Source of the DNA: Candidatus Brocadiia bacterium
Lineage (GTDB): Bacteria > Planctomycetota > PUPC01 > DSUN01
Direction: 5' to 3'
NCBI GenBank assembly: GCA_016782825.1
Contig: JADHXT010000104.1
Coordinates: 1 to 9,786 of the forward strand
DNA: 9,786 nt
Shown: one piece after another, positions 1 to 6,574 of the stretch
How positions within the stretch are numbered: the first letter of the stretch is position 1
Layout: every line of letters begins with the position of its first letter
Program-made: the position numbers and the translations under genes
Notes under the pieces: generated by a model
Told to the model about the DNA's origin: nothing
Seen by the model: only the letters and a program-made list of their open reading frames with translations
The model's database searches: none

Positions 1-1056
1 GGGGAACCACGAGTTGCTGCCGTAGACGGCCCGCTGCCCGGTGCCATCGGGGTTCATGAGCATGAGCTGGCGAAGGAAGATGTGGTTGATGCCGGTGTAG
101 TCCCAGCGGTGGTAGAGCACCTGGCCGTCGGGATTGACCACGGGATGGAAGTCGTGGTCCTGGTCGAAGCAGAGCTGGCGCACGCCCGAGCCGTCGGCGT
201 TCATTATGTAGAGATTGCTCACGTGGCGGGCGCCGTGCCAGCAGGGGACGCTCTGGTAGCTGGCGGTGGAGCCGAACACGATGCGGCCGTCAGGCAGGTA
301 GCAGGCGTCGAAGGCATCCACGTCGCTGGGCAGGTGCGACACCTGGCGGAGCGAGGAAGGGACGAGGGTTGGGGGTCGAGGGTCGGGGGAAGGAAACGGG
401 ACGGCTCGGTCGCCTCCCTTCTTACCCCTCGTCCCTCGCCCCTTGACACTCGTCCCTTGCACCGCCAGGTGCGCTTCCCACACCTTCCAGCTCGTGCGGT
501 CGCTTTGGGTGAAGAGCAGGCGCGAGGCGTCCCAGTGGAGGTCCACCTCGCCCACCCAGCCGCCGTCCTTCGGGCGGTGGAGCGTGGTAAGTGTGCCATT
601 GCCGTCGAGCGAGCTGAGGACGGCGATCTCGTTGTGCCAGCCGGTGCGGGGCAGCGAGGCGTTGCACTCGTGGTTGGAGGGGAAGCCGAAGCCGATGCGC
701 TGTGTGCTCTTCGGCCGGCGCTTCACCACCAGCAGGCGCAGACCGCGGAGCCGCGGGTTGGCCAGCAGCGCCTCGCGTTGGAGCGCGCGCAGCTCGGTCT
801 GGGCGCCCGGCTTGCGGGCGAGGGCATCGAGGCGCGCCAGATAGGTCTTGCCGTGGGGATACTCGGCGCCGAAGGTGTCCATCAGGTCGGCGATGGCGCG
901 GCGCAGCGGCTCGACGCGGACGGAAAGCGGCGCAGCGACGGCCGGGCGCTTCCCCCGCGCGCCGGCGCCCGCGCTGCCGGGCAGCAGCGCGGCCAGCGCC
1001 AGCAGACACCACGCTCGCCATGCAGAGCAGGGCCTCAACTGGCAACGGAGAGCCAT
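1..1056 (-). CDS. Secreted PD40/TolB-like beta-propeller protein related to the hydrazine synthase alpha middle domain (3' end beyond window)
   Basis: The 352 residues visible read from an ATG at 1056-1054, preceded by AGGAG with a 5-nt spacer; the frame is open to the window edge. Residues 1-32 look like an export signal (basic start, then WCLLALAALLPGSAGAGA). A probably helical stretch follows (about 50-110), then beta-propeller sequence: GFPSNHECNASLPRTGWHNEIAVL (124-147, in part), DLHWDASRLLFTQSD (172-186), YLPDGRIVFGSTA (253-265), NLYIMNADGSGVRQLCFDQDHDFHP (281-305, in part), LMLMNPDGTGQRAVYGSNSW (331-350). The repeated 'MN.DG(S/T)G.R/Q' blades are typical of PD40/TolB propellers, and the combination with 'YGSNSW' recalls the hydrazine synthase alpha-like family common in PVC bacteria. 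Its function there is mostly unknown, and I do not infer hydrazine synthesis. Residues 201-234 come from a palindromic insert absent from the expected blade pattern. It is transcribed away from the plus-strand genes. Confidence 0.8.
   Translation of the reverse strand, partial: MALRCQLRPCSAWRAWCLLALAALLPGSAGAGARGKRPAVAAPLSVRVEPLRRAIADLMDTFGAEYPHGKTYLARLDALARKPGAQTELRALQREALLANPRLRGLRLLVVKRRPKSTQRIGFGFPSNHECNASLPRTGWHNEIAVLSSLDGNGTLTTLHRPKDGGWVGEVDLHWDASRLLFTQSDRTSWKVWEAHLAVQGTSVKGRGTRGKKGGDRAVPFPSPDPRPPTLVPSSLRQVSHLPSDVDAFDACYLPDGRIVFGSTASYQSVPCWHGARHVSNLYIMNADGSGVRQLCFDQDHDFHPVVNPDGQVLYHRWDYTGINHIFLRQLMLMNPDGTGQRAVYGSNSWFP
357..458. repeat. 102-bp imperfect palindromic repeat inserted in frame in the beta-propeller gene
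   Basis: The ends match as inverted repeats: AAGGGACGAG at 357-366 and its complement CTCGTCCCTT at 449-458. Inside, the left arm is a G-rich, nearly C-free run of GGGTCGAGGGTCG-type words. The right arm carries the complementary CCCCTCGTCCCTCGCCCC-type words, so the unit could fold into a long imperfect hairpin. Its length is 34 codons, so the host gene stays open. On the minus strand it encodes a Gly/Arg/Lys-then-Pro/Ser-rich segment (about residues 201-234 of the host protein) unlike the beta-propeller sequence on either side. It resembles the dispersed short palindromic repeats of many bacterial genomes. Whether other copies exist cannot be seen from this window. Confidence 0.6.
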
Positions 1057-1098
1057 GCACGCTCCTGTCGGCGCAGGGGGTTCGGCCACGGACGACCT

Positions 1099-1107
1099 AT
1101 TATAGCA
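1099..1107 (-). promoter_or_regulatory. Extended -10 promoter for the beta-propeller gene
   Basis: Read on the minus strand, 1107 to 1099 is TGCTATAAT, a perfect extended -10 (TGnTATAAT). No convincing -35 hexamer lies 16-18 bp upstream, which is usual for extended -10 promoters. Transcription would start near 1092, giving a leader of roughly 36 nt before the ATG at 1056. Motif match only. Confidence 0.5.
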
Positions 1108-1130
1108 CACCCTTCCCGTTCCCATCCGCC

Positions 1131-1159
1131 TTGAACGTGCGGCGGCCGGCGGATATGAT
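1131..1159 (+). promoter_or_regulatory. Sigma70-type promoter for the HExxH protein gene
   Basis: TTGAAC at 1131-1136 and TATGAT at 1154-1159 are separated by exactly 17 bp, a near-consensus -35/-10 pair. Transcription would start near 1166, about 60 nt before the ATG at 1227. The site lies back to back with the minus-strand extended -10 in the divergent intergenic region 1057-1226. Motif match only, but both hexamers stand out in GC-rich surroundings. Confidence 0.5.
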
Positions 1160-1226
1160 CAGCCCACGGGCAGGACCTCCCCAAGACACCCCGGCTGCGC
1201 CGTAGAGGCGACACCTGGGAGGCACG

Positions 1227-1682
1227 ATGGCGAAGCACGACAGGTTTCTCTTCGTGCGTCTCGGCGCGATCCTGGCCCTGGGCGGGCTGGCAATCGCCCT
1301 GGCCGCGCTCCACACCCGCGCCCGGGGACGCCGCGAGCCGGCACCCGACGCCGTGCAGCAGGCGGGCATGCGGCTCGTGGACGAGGTGCTGGCCACCGTG
1401 GGCGCCAGCGAGTTTGGCCGGAGCCGCCGCGGCACGCTGCTCGCCGCCAAAGTGCGGGAGTTCATCCGCCGCCATCGGCTCGTTTTCACCGCCGTGCTTC
1501 GCTCGCAGGCGCTCTACCGCCGCGAGGCCGGCGGCGAGGACTTCCTCTACGTGTGCGTCATGCCACTCGGCAAGCGGCTGGTGCACCTCACGAAGGAGCA
1601 GATCGCCGAAGCACTGTTCCACGAGTGCGTGCACGCCAGCGACGCGTCGGACGAATCGAGCATCGAGGAGGAGTGCGGCTGA
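1227..1682 (+). CDS. Small membrane-anchored HExxH putative metallopeptidase, probably truncated at its 3' end
   Basis: This is a 151-residue reading frame with an ATG start preceded by GGGAGG (1217-1222, 4-nt spacer). Residues 8-28 form one hydrophobic segment after a basic N-terminus (signal anchor or signal peptide). The notable motif is HECVH (132-136) inside a helix-like context (KEQIAEALFHECVH), fitting the zinc-binding HExxH of gluzincin-type peptidases. The acidic run SSIEEEC (144-150) could hold the third ligand. The protein stops one residue later, at a TGA formed where the repeat element at 1682 begins, only 15 residues after HExxH, so the native C-terminus has probably been cut off. 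I do not recognise the exact family. A catalytically active peptidase would be unusually short; it may be a pseudogene or a still-folding remnant. Confidence 0.6.
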   Translation: MAKHDRFLFVRLGAILALGGLAIALAALHTRARGRREPAPDAVQQAGMRLVDEVLATVGASEFGRSRRGTLLAAKVREFIRRHRLVFTAVLRSQALYRREAGGEDFLYVCVMPLGKRLVHLTKEQIAEALFHECVHASDASDESSIEEECG

Positions 1683-1966
1683 AGTCTGGGAAAGTCTGGG
1701 GACATGTTACTTAATTGGGGAAAGTCTGGGGACATGTTACTTAATTATTGGTCGACACGGGCAGCGGCAGGGGGTGAGGGGCGGGGAGCACCATACACAG
1801 TGGCCGACGCCATGGGAGACATGGCTCTTGACTTCTCCTGCCCCACGGTGTACCCTCTCCTCAGAACCGTGGAGCATCGCTATGGTAGGAATCACGTATC
1901 GTGTCCTCCCACTTGGAAGGGCCTGCGGAAACACAAGGGCGATAATTGAATAACATGTTCCCAGAC
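1682..1966. mobile_element. Putative small non-autonomous insertion element bounded by inverted repeats
   Basis: The left boundary has two identical tandem 29-bp repeats (1688-1716 and 1718-1746, 30-bp period) plus a partial third copy (AAGTCTGGG at 1682-1690). The right boundary (1944-1966) carries the same word in inverted orientation, matching the complement of the left repeat at 20 of 23 positions. The roughly 285-bp interval is visibly more AT-rich than its surroundings, contains no recognisable gene, and separates two broken reading frames. An internal 7-bp inverted repeat (CCACGGT 1843-1849, ACCGTGG 1866-1872) could form a hairpin. The repeat word GGGGACATGTTACTTAATT is of a kind I associate with dispersed repeats near IS200-like/REP-associated transposases, but that link is recollection, not something shown here. 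No transposase or clear target-site duplication is visible. Confidence 0.5.
1688..1746. repeat. Tandem pair of 29-bp direct repeats
   Basis: Positions 1688-1716 and 1718-1746 are identical over 29 bp, separated by a single G (period 30). Each copy contains AAAGTCTGGGGACATGTTAC followed by TTAATT. A third, diverged copy lies in the opposite orientation at 1944-1966. The AT-rich, repeated character is foreign to the GC-rich genes on both sides. Confidence 0.9.
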
Positions 1967-2206
1967 GGCAGACTGTCCGGGATGGGGGTTCGGACCGCGA
2001 TGTGTTGGAACTCATTCTGAACATCACGGGACTGGGATGAGGGCATCCCCGTCATTGTTCTCGGGGGCAGTGAATCGCCGCTGCGGCCCGAGGTGCTCGA
2101 ACGTCTCCACGTGCATCAACTGGCCGGCTCTCTGACACCCCAAGAGGTGGCTGCCGGCGTCCAGCAGATCGTCGAGGACGGGGCCCGGCAGAACGCTCCC
2201 TGTTGA
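1967..2206 (+). pseudogene. 3' remnant of a broken gene, possibly a receiver-like or B12-binding-like Rossmann-type domain
   Basis: From about 2021 to the TGA at 2204-2206 the frame reads as good coding sequence: DWDEGIPVIVLGGSESPL, then RPEVLERLHVHQLAGSLTPQ, then EVAAGVQQIVEDGARQNAPC. This is a hydrophobic strand, a loop, and an amphipathic C-terminal helix. There is an in-frame stop at 2018-2020 and no good start codon. The preceding sequence continues plausibly in another frame (DRDVLELILNITGLG, about 1999-2037), which suggests a 1-bp frameshift near 2031-2038. The 5' side is cut at the right end of the repeat element (1966). The pattern fits the last part of a response-regulator receiver domain ('PVIVL...SLTPQEV') or, less well, a cobalamin-binding domain. 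The fragment is too short to decide. It lies 29 bp before the first MttB-family gene. Confidence 0.45.
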
Positions 2207-2235
2207 CCGAACACAGCCCGGATTGGAGAAACTCG

Positions 2236-3714
2236 ATGAGTGCTGCACCTGCCTCGGTAGACGCGCCGCGCAACGTAGCCGGCGCGTTGTACAGCCCCCT
2301 GTCCGACAGCGATGTGAACCGGATCGCCGATGCGGCCTTCGATGTGTTGGAGCAGTCGGGCCTGGCGGTCTACTCGCCCACCGGCTTTGAGGCGTTCCGT
2401 GCCGCGGGAGCGTGTGTGGACGACGAGACGCGGATCGTCAAGCTCTCTCGCTCCCTGGTCGAGGACGCGGTGGCGTCGCATCCGTCCTCCGTCACGCTCT
2501 TTGCCCGAGACGACGCGCACCACGTGGTGTTGGAGGGCAACCGTGTGGCCTACGGCACGGGCGGCACGGCGCTGTACGTGATCGACCCGGACACTCAGGA
2601 ACGGCGCCCCTCCACGAATGCGGACATCCGCCTGAACGCGCGGCTCGTGGACGAGCTGGACCACGTGCACGTGTTCACCATCAACGTGTTCCCCAACGAG
2701 TTGAAGAACAACGATGCGATTGACGCGAACCGCTTCTTCCACGCCTTCGACTGCACGACGAAGCACGTGATGGGCGGCGTGTATTCGATGAAGGGCTGCC
2801 ACGAGGTGGTCGCCATGGCGGAGCGGATCGCCGGGAGCGCCGAGGCGCTGCGCGAACGCCCCTTCGTGTCCTTCATCACCCTGATCATCAGCCCCTTCAA
2901 GATCGATGACCGCTACGGGGAGATGACGTGCTACTTCGCGGAGCGGGGCCTGCCGGTCGTGGTGCCCACCGAGCCGATCTGCGGCACCACATCGCCGATC
3001 ACCCTGGCGGGGAACTTGCTGGCGCACATCGCCGAAACGCTGGGCGGCATCGCGCTCGTCCAGTCCGTTCGCCGAGGCGCGCCGGGCATCTGCGGGAGCG
3101 TGGGCTCGGCGTGTGACCTGCGCACCATGGACCACCTGGGCGGGTGCATCGAGCGCGCGATGATCAACGCCGCCGTGGCGCAGCTCGCCCAGCACTTCGG
3201 GCTGCCCCTCTACTCGACCGCCGGCACGTCGGACGCCAAGCGGGTGGGAGTCCAGGCCGCGTACGAGAGCGCCATGAGCAATCTGCTGGTGGCCATGTCA
3301 GGCGCCAACTACATCCACGATGCCGCCGGCCTCATGGAGGCCGATCTGACGGTGTCGTACGAGAAGCTTGTCATGGACAACGAGATCCTGGGCATGTGTG
3401 ACCGCGTGCTGCAAGGGATCGAGGTGACCGACGACAAGCTCGCGCTCGACCTGCTCCTGGAGAAGAAGCCTGGTGAGGATTACCTGGCCGCAGAGCACAC
3501 GGTGCGGCACATGCGCGACGAGTTCTTTGTCCCGAAACTGGCGAACCGCCAGAAACGGGAGCGGTGGGACGAGGATCAAACCGCGCTGGCGCGGGCGCGC
3601 CACCTCATCGCGTCGGTTCGCCGCCGGGACCAGGGCAGTTGCATTGACGAACAGGTCCGGCGAGCCATCCTCGCGGACCACCCACACATCCAACTGAACA
3701 GGAAGCCATCGTGA
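2236..3714 (+). CDS. MttB-family (trimethylamine/betaine) corrinoid methyltransferase, paralogue 1, without pyrrolysine
   Basis: The protein has 492 residues, the usual length for the MttB superfamily (about 480-500). I chose the ATG at 2236 because GGAG (2225-2228) lies 7 nt upstream; an in-frame TTG at 2203 has no better support. Family enzymes form a TIM barrel that passes a methyl group from a quaternary or tertiary amine to a cognate corrinoid protein. Recognisable blocks are CTTKHVMGGVYS (173-184), ERPFVSFITLIISPF (207-221), GIALVQSVRRGAPGICGSVG (271-290), LYSTAGTSDAKRVGVQAAYE (325-344) and MSGANYIHDAAGLMEADLTVSYEKLVMDNEILG (354-386, in part). There is no in-frame TAG, so this is a non-pyrrolysine member like the glycine betaine, proline betaine or carnitine enzymes (MtgB, MtpB, MtcB). 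The substrate cannot be read from sequence; the neighbouring betaine-type importer argues for a quaternary amine. First gene of the operon; its end overlaps the next gene by 4 bp. Confidence 0.88.
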   Translation: MSAAPASVDAPRNVAGALYSPLSDSDVNRIADAAFDVLEQSGLAVYSPTGFEAFRAAGACVDDETRIVKLSRSLVEDAVASHPSSVTLFARDDAHHVVLEGNRVAYGTGGTALYVIDPDTQERRPSTNADIRLNARLVDELDHVHVFTINVFPNELKNNDAIDANRFFHAFDCTTKHVMGGVYSMKGCHEVVAMAERIAGSAEALRERPFVSFITLIISPFKIDDRYGEMTCYFAERGLPVVVPTEPICGTTSPITLAGNLLAHIAETLGGIALVQSVRRGAPGICGSVGSACDLRTMDHLGGCIERAMINAAVAQLAQHFGLPLYSTAGTSDAKRVGVQAAYESAMSNLLVAMSGANYIHDAAGLMEADLTVSYEKLVMDNEILGMCDRVLQGIEVTDDKLALDLLLEKKPGEDYLAAEHTVRHMRDEFFVPKLANRQKRERWDEDQTALARARHLIASVRRRDQGSCIDEQVRRAILADHPHIQLNRKPS

Positions 3715-5261
3715 ACGAGGCGACCACAAACGGTGCGCCGGTGGCTACGAGCCAGACAAGCCCGGCTGACACCACGCCGCGGCCGCAGCGCGAGGGGGTG
3801 CTCGTCACGCCGCAGGAGCGCCTGTCCAAGTCGCAGGTGGCGCTCGTGGACGGCGTGTCGCGCGAGCTCCTCGAGGAGCCCGGCCTGCTGTGCTACAACG
3901 CCGCGGCGACCGAGATCTTCAGACGGGCAGGGGCCACGGTGGAGGACGGTGGGGACTGCCCGCGGGTTCGCCTCTCGTCGGCCCTCGTGGATCAGGCACT
4001 GAAGACGGCCCCCTCGCGGATCGTCCTCGGCGCCCGCGACCCCGGCAACCGGCTCGTTCTCGACGCCTACGAGCCCCGCGTCCGCTTTGTGAGCGGCTCG
4101 GAGACCAATGTGTGGCTGGACGTGGAGTGGGACGACGGCGTGCCGACCTTCACGCGGCAGCCCGGCTCGATCGAACGGCTCTGCCGCGCGGCGCACCTGT
4201 GCGAGCACCTGGACAATCTCGACTCCTTCATTCGATGCGTGAACATCCAGGACGCCGAGGTCACCGAGGGGAACAAGGACGTCAACAAGTTCCTGGCCAG
4301 CCTGAACAACATCACGAAGCACGTGCAGGCGGGGCTGACGAGTCTGGAGGCGCTGGACGACGTTGTGCGCCTCGCTCAGATCATTGCCGGCGGCGAGCGG
4401 GCCTTCGCCGAGGAGCCGCCCATCTCGTTCATCGCGTGCGTCATCAAGAGCCCCCTCCAGGTGGTGGGGGACACGGCGGACAAGCTCATCGCCGTCTCGC
4501 AGCGCCGGGTGCCGCTCGTCATCTCGAGCTGCCCCATGGGCGGAGCGACGGGGCCTTTCGATGAGTTTGGCATGGTGGCGCAGATCAATGCCGAACTGCT
4601 GGCCGGCGTCACGCTCAATCAACTCGTCGCTCCCGGAGCGCCCGTTCTGTACGGCAGCGTGCCCGTGCGCACGCGGCTGGACAATCTAAACGACATGTAC
4701 GGCGCTCCTGAGTTCGTCCACTACAACCTGGACTGCACGCAGATGGCGCGCTACTACGGCCTGCCGTGCTACTCGACGGCCGGGGTCGGTGATGCCAGCG
4801 TGCCGGGCATTCAGGCCACCGTCGAGAAGATGCTCACCTTCCTTACCGTGCCGGCCGGCGGCGCGCAGTACATCCACTACGCCTTCGGCCTGCTGGAGCG
4901 CACGAACGTGTTCTGCCCCGAACAGGCGGTGATGGACGACGCGCATATCGGCATCGCCAAGCGGTGGCTGCGCGACACGACCGTCGAGGCCGGGCGGCGC
5001 GACGAGGTGCTTTCCACCATCCGCGAGGTGATGAAGACCGACCACAGGACATTCATGTACCACCTGCCGCTACCGTCGAAGGGCGAGGCCTACGCGCACT
5101 ACCCCCTCGAGGATGACGAGCGCGGCGCGCTTGGGGCGGCGCACGAGCGATACAAGGAGATCCTCGATCTGCCCTCCAAGCCGTTGCCGGAAGCCGTGCG
5201 GCAGGAGATCCAAGAGCGGGTCCCCGGCATTCTCCCCGCAACGTTGAGCGACGAGGTGTGA
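3711..5261 (+). CDS. MttB-family corrinoid methyltransferase, paralogue 2 (divergent), without pyrrolysine
   Basis: The protein has 516 residues and starts at a GTG overlapping the previous stop (GTGA, 3711-3714), with GGAAG at 3701-3705. It is clearly homologous to the upstream paralogue along its length: NNITKHVQAGLTSLEALDDV (199-218), EEPPISFIACVIKSPLQV (234-251), VTLNQLVAPGAPVLYGSVPV (300-319), CYSTAGVGDASVPGIQATVE (353-372) and PAGGAQYIHYAFGLLERTNV (381-400). It differs at places otherwise well kept in the family: the SDAK of paralogue 1 is GDAS (360-363), and the AAGLMEADLT region is AFGLLERTNV. It also has a polar N-terminal extension of about 30 residues and an extra C-terminal tail. 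There is no in-frame TAG. It may use a different methyl donor, partner with paralogue 1, or have lost methyl transfer. Family assignment is secure; function is inferred. Confidence 0.85.
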   Translation: MNEATTNGAPVATSQTSPADTTPRPQREGVLVTPQERLSKSQVALVDGVSRELLEEPGLLCYNAAATEIFRRAGATVEDGGDCPRVRLSSALVDQALKTAPSRIVLGARDPGNRLVLDAYEPRVRFVSGSETNVWLDVEWDDGVPTFTRQPGSIERLCRAAHLCEHLDNLDSFIRCVNIQDAEVTEGNKDVNKFLASLNNITKHVQAGLTSLEALDDVVRLAQIIAGGERAFAEEPPISFIACVIKSPLQVVGDTADKLIAVSQRRVPLVISSCPMGGATGPFDEFGMVAQINAELLAGVTLNQLVAPGAPVLYGSVPVRTRLDNLNDMYGAPEFVHYNLDCTQMARYYGLPCYSTAGVGDASVPGIQATVEKMLTFLTVPAGGAQYIHYAFGLLERTNVFCPEQAVMDDAHIGIAKRWLRDTTVEAGRRDEVLSTIREVMKTDHRTFMYHLPLPSKGEAYAHYPLEDDERGALGAAHERYKEILDLPSKPLPEAVRQEIQERVPGILPATLSDEV

Positions 5262-5263
5262 CG

Positions 5264-6559
5264 ATGGCTGAACTGACCAGCGAAGAACAGATGGCCGCCT
5301 ACTCCGAAGCCGTGGCCAGCGGCCTGTACGCCAAGCGCACCGGCCTGACCGGCAAGTACGACAACGTGCGGCGGTACTGGGAAGACGAGATCACCCGCAG
5401 CCGCCTGCGGGGGGCGTTGCTCAAGCTGCTCAAGCGCAGCAAGGGCCTCATGCGCCGATTGCGCATCATGGACCTCGGATGCGGCAGCGCGGACGGCTAC
5501 GAGCTGCTCGGGGGCATCCGCTACCGCGACCCCGACCTCCAGGGCCATGAGGTAGACATTCTGACCCCCGACGTTCTTGGCCTCTACAAGGGCGTAGACC
5601 TGAATGAAGACCTGCTGAACCAGGCCCGCGCCCTTTACGGCCACAACCCCAAGCTCGTCTTCGAGCAGGCGGACTTTACTCAAGGCGCCCCCCTCGCGTC
5701 CGACGAGAAGCCCTACGACCTCTACTTCACCTCCTTCGGCACCATGTCGCATCACAACCGGGACGCCTCGGCCGTCCGCCTGCTCGCCGACATCGCGAGG
5801 CGAGTCGAGCACTACGCCGTGATCATGTGCGACTGGCTCGGCCGCTACTCTTACGAGTGGCAGACCCTCTGGACCCACGACCCGAAGCAGCGGCGCAACA
5901 TGGACTACGTGGTCTCGTACATCTACGAGAAGGAGGAAAGGGAAGCCCAACGCGCGGAGCTCCAACACCTGAACCTCAGGCTGATGAGCCGGCCGGAGGC
6001 GAACGACATCATCACGCGGGCCAGCAAGCGAGCGGGCGTCACGATCCGCCCCCTCGACTTCTTCGACCGCTCCACTCTTGTGGGCCGCCACTTGGACACG
6101 CAGGAGTACAATCCGCACGCGCGGCCCCTGCGCAAGGCCGTGAACTCGCTGCACGAGGCCAACCTGCGCACCGATCTCCACTCCCTGATCTTCAACTACG
6201 TGCCCAAGCCGGGGTTCGACTTCCTGAACGACTACTTCGAGTACCTCCAGATGTGCTGGAACCGCCTCGTGTACTACACGGCCGACCTGCTAACCGCGTA
6301 TGACCCGAAGGACGAGCGCTTCGGGGGCGATGTTCCGGACATCCCGGCCAGCTATCCCGAGCCGCTGCGCGACATGATGGCACGCATGCGCCACGTGGTG
6401 GAGGGCGTCGGGTGGCTGCACGTGGGCCTGCCGCGGGAGAACATCATCGAGCCGCAGCTCGGCTACGCCCTCCGTGAGTTGGTCATGGCCCTCCAGCAGG
6501 GCCAAGGCTCCGCCCACGGTCTCGTCGGCATCTTCGAGGTGGACCGGGACGATCCGTGA
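5264..6559 (+). CDS. Class I SAM-dependent methyltransferase with long C-terminal extension
   Basis: The protein has 431 residues from the ATG at 5264, two bases after the preceding stop; a GTG at 5258 is a possible but less likely start. After a helical N-terminal segment (about 1-65), a Rossmann SAM-binding domain is visible: motif I IMDLGCGSADGYELL (68-82), the acidic ribose-binding motif YKGVDLNEDLL (108-118, D112), EQADFTQG (134-141, D137) and the motif IV-like YDLYFTSFGTMSHHNRD (151-167). Residues about 190-431 are not a fold I recognise. They are rich in aromatic and charged residues (for example FNYVPKPGFDFLNDYFEYLQ at 310-329 and CWNRLVYYTADLL at 331-343). The first half supports AdoMet-dependent methyl transfer; the acceptor is unknown. 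Its place between MttB paralogues and an importer suggests action on the same small molecule, perhaps an amine. No membrane segment or signal peptide is apparent. Confidence 0.78.
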   Translation: MAELTSEEQMAAYSEAVASGLYAKRTGLTGKYDNVRRYWEDEITRSRLRGALLKLLKRSKGLMRRLRIMDLGCGSADGYELLGGIRYRDPDLQGHEVDILTPDVLGLYKGVDLNEDLLNQARALYGHNPKLVFEQADFTQGAPLASDEKPYDLYFTSFGTMSHHNRDASAVRLLADIARRVEHYAVIMCDWLGRYSYEWQTLWTHDPKQRRNMDYVVSYIYEKEEREAQRAELQHLNLRLMSRPEANDIITRASKRAGVTIRPLDFFDRSTLVGRHLDTQEYNPHARPLRKAVNSLHEANLRTDLHSLIFNYVPKPGFDFLNDYFEYLQMCWNRLVYYTADLLTAYDPKDERFGGDVPDIPASYPEPLRDMMARMRHVVEGVGWLHVGLPRENIIEPQLGYALRELVMALQQGQGSAHGLVGIFEVDRDDP

Positions 6560-6574
6560 TTCGAAGGGGCTGAG

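Noticed and set aside
82..1134. 350-codon plus-strand frame opposite the left-edge gene
   Set aside because: It lies antisense to the beta-propeller frame, which has clear PD40 motifs, a signal peptide, a ribosome-binding site and a promoter. The plus-strand product is low-complexity Ala/Val/Gly sequence.
1828..1856. TTGACT-17 bp-TACCCT as a promoter for the MttB operon
   Set aside because: The -35 is good but the -10 matches only 3 of 6 positions, and it lies about 380 bp upstream within the repeat element. It remains a weak candidate for outward transcription, and no better promoter was found between 1966 and 2236.
1843..1915. Possible structured RNA or group II intron fragment (ACCGTGG hairpin and following sequence)
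   Set aside because: The 7-bp stem is real, but the rest does not match the conserved domain V of group II introns or any riboswitch I know.
1704..1949. 81-codon plus-strand frame inside the repeat element (GTG start in the left repeat)
   Set aside because: The start lies in the tandem repeat, no proper ribosome-binding site is seen, and the product (ending TWKGLRKHKGDN) matches nothing I recognise. Most likely chance coding in a non-autonomous element.
2203..2235. Earlier TTG start for the first MttB gene
   Set aside because: The ATG at 2236 has GGAG at a 7-nt spacing. The TTG at 2203 overlaps the stop of the upstream remnant and has no good ribosome-binding site.
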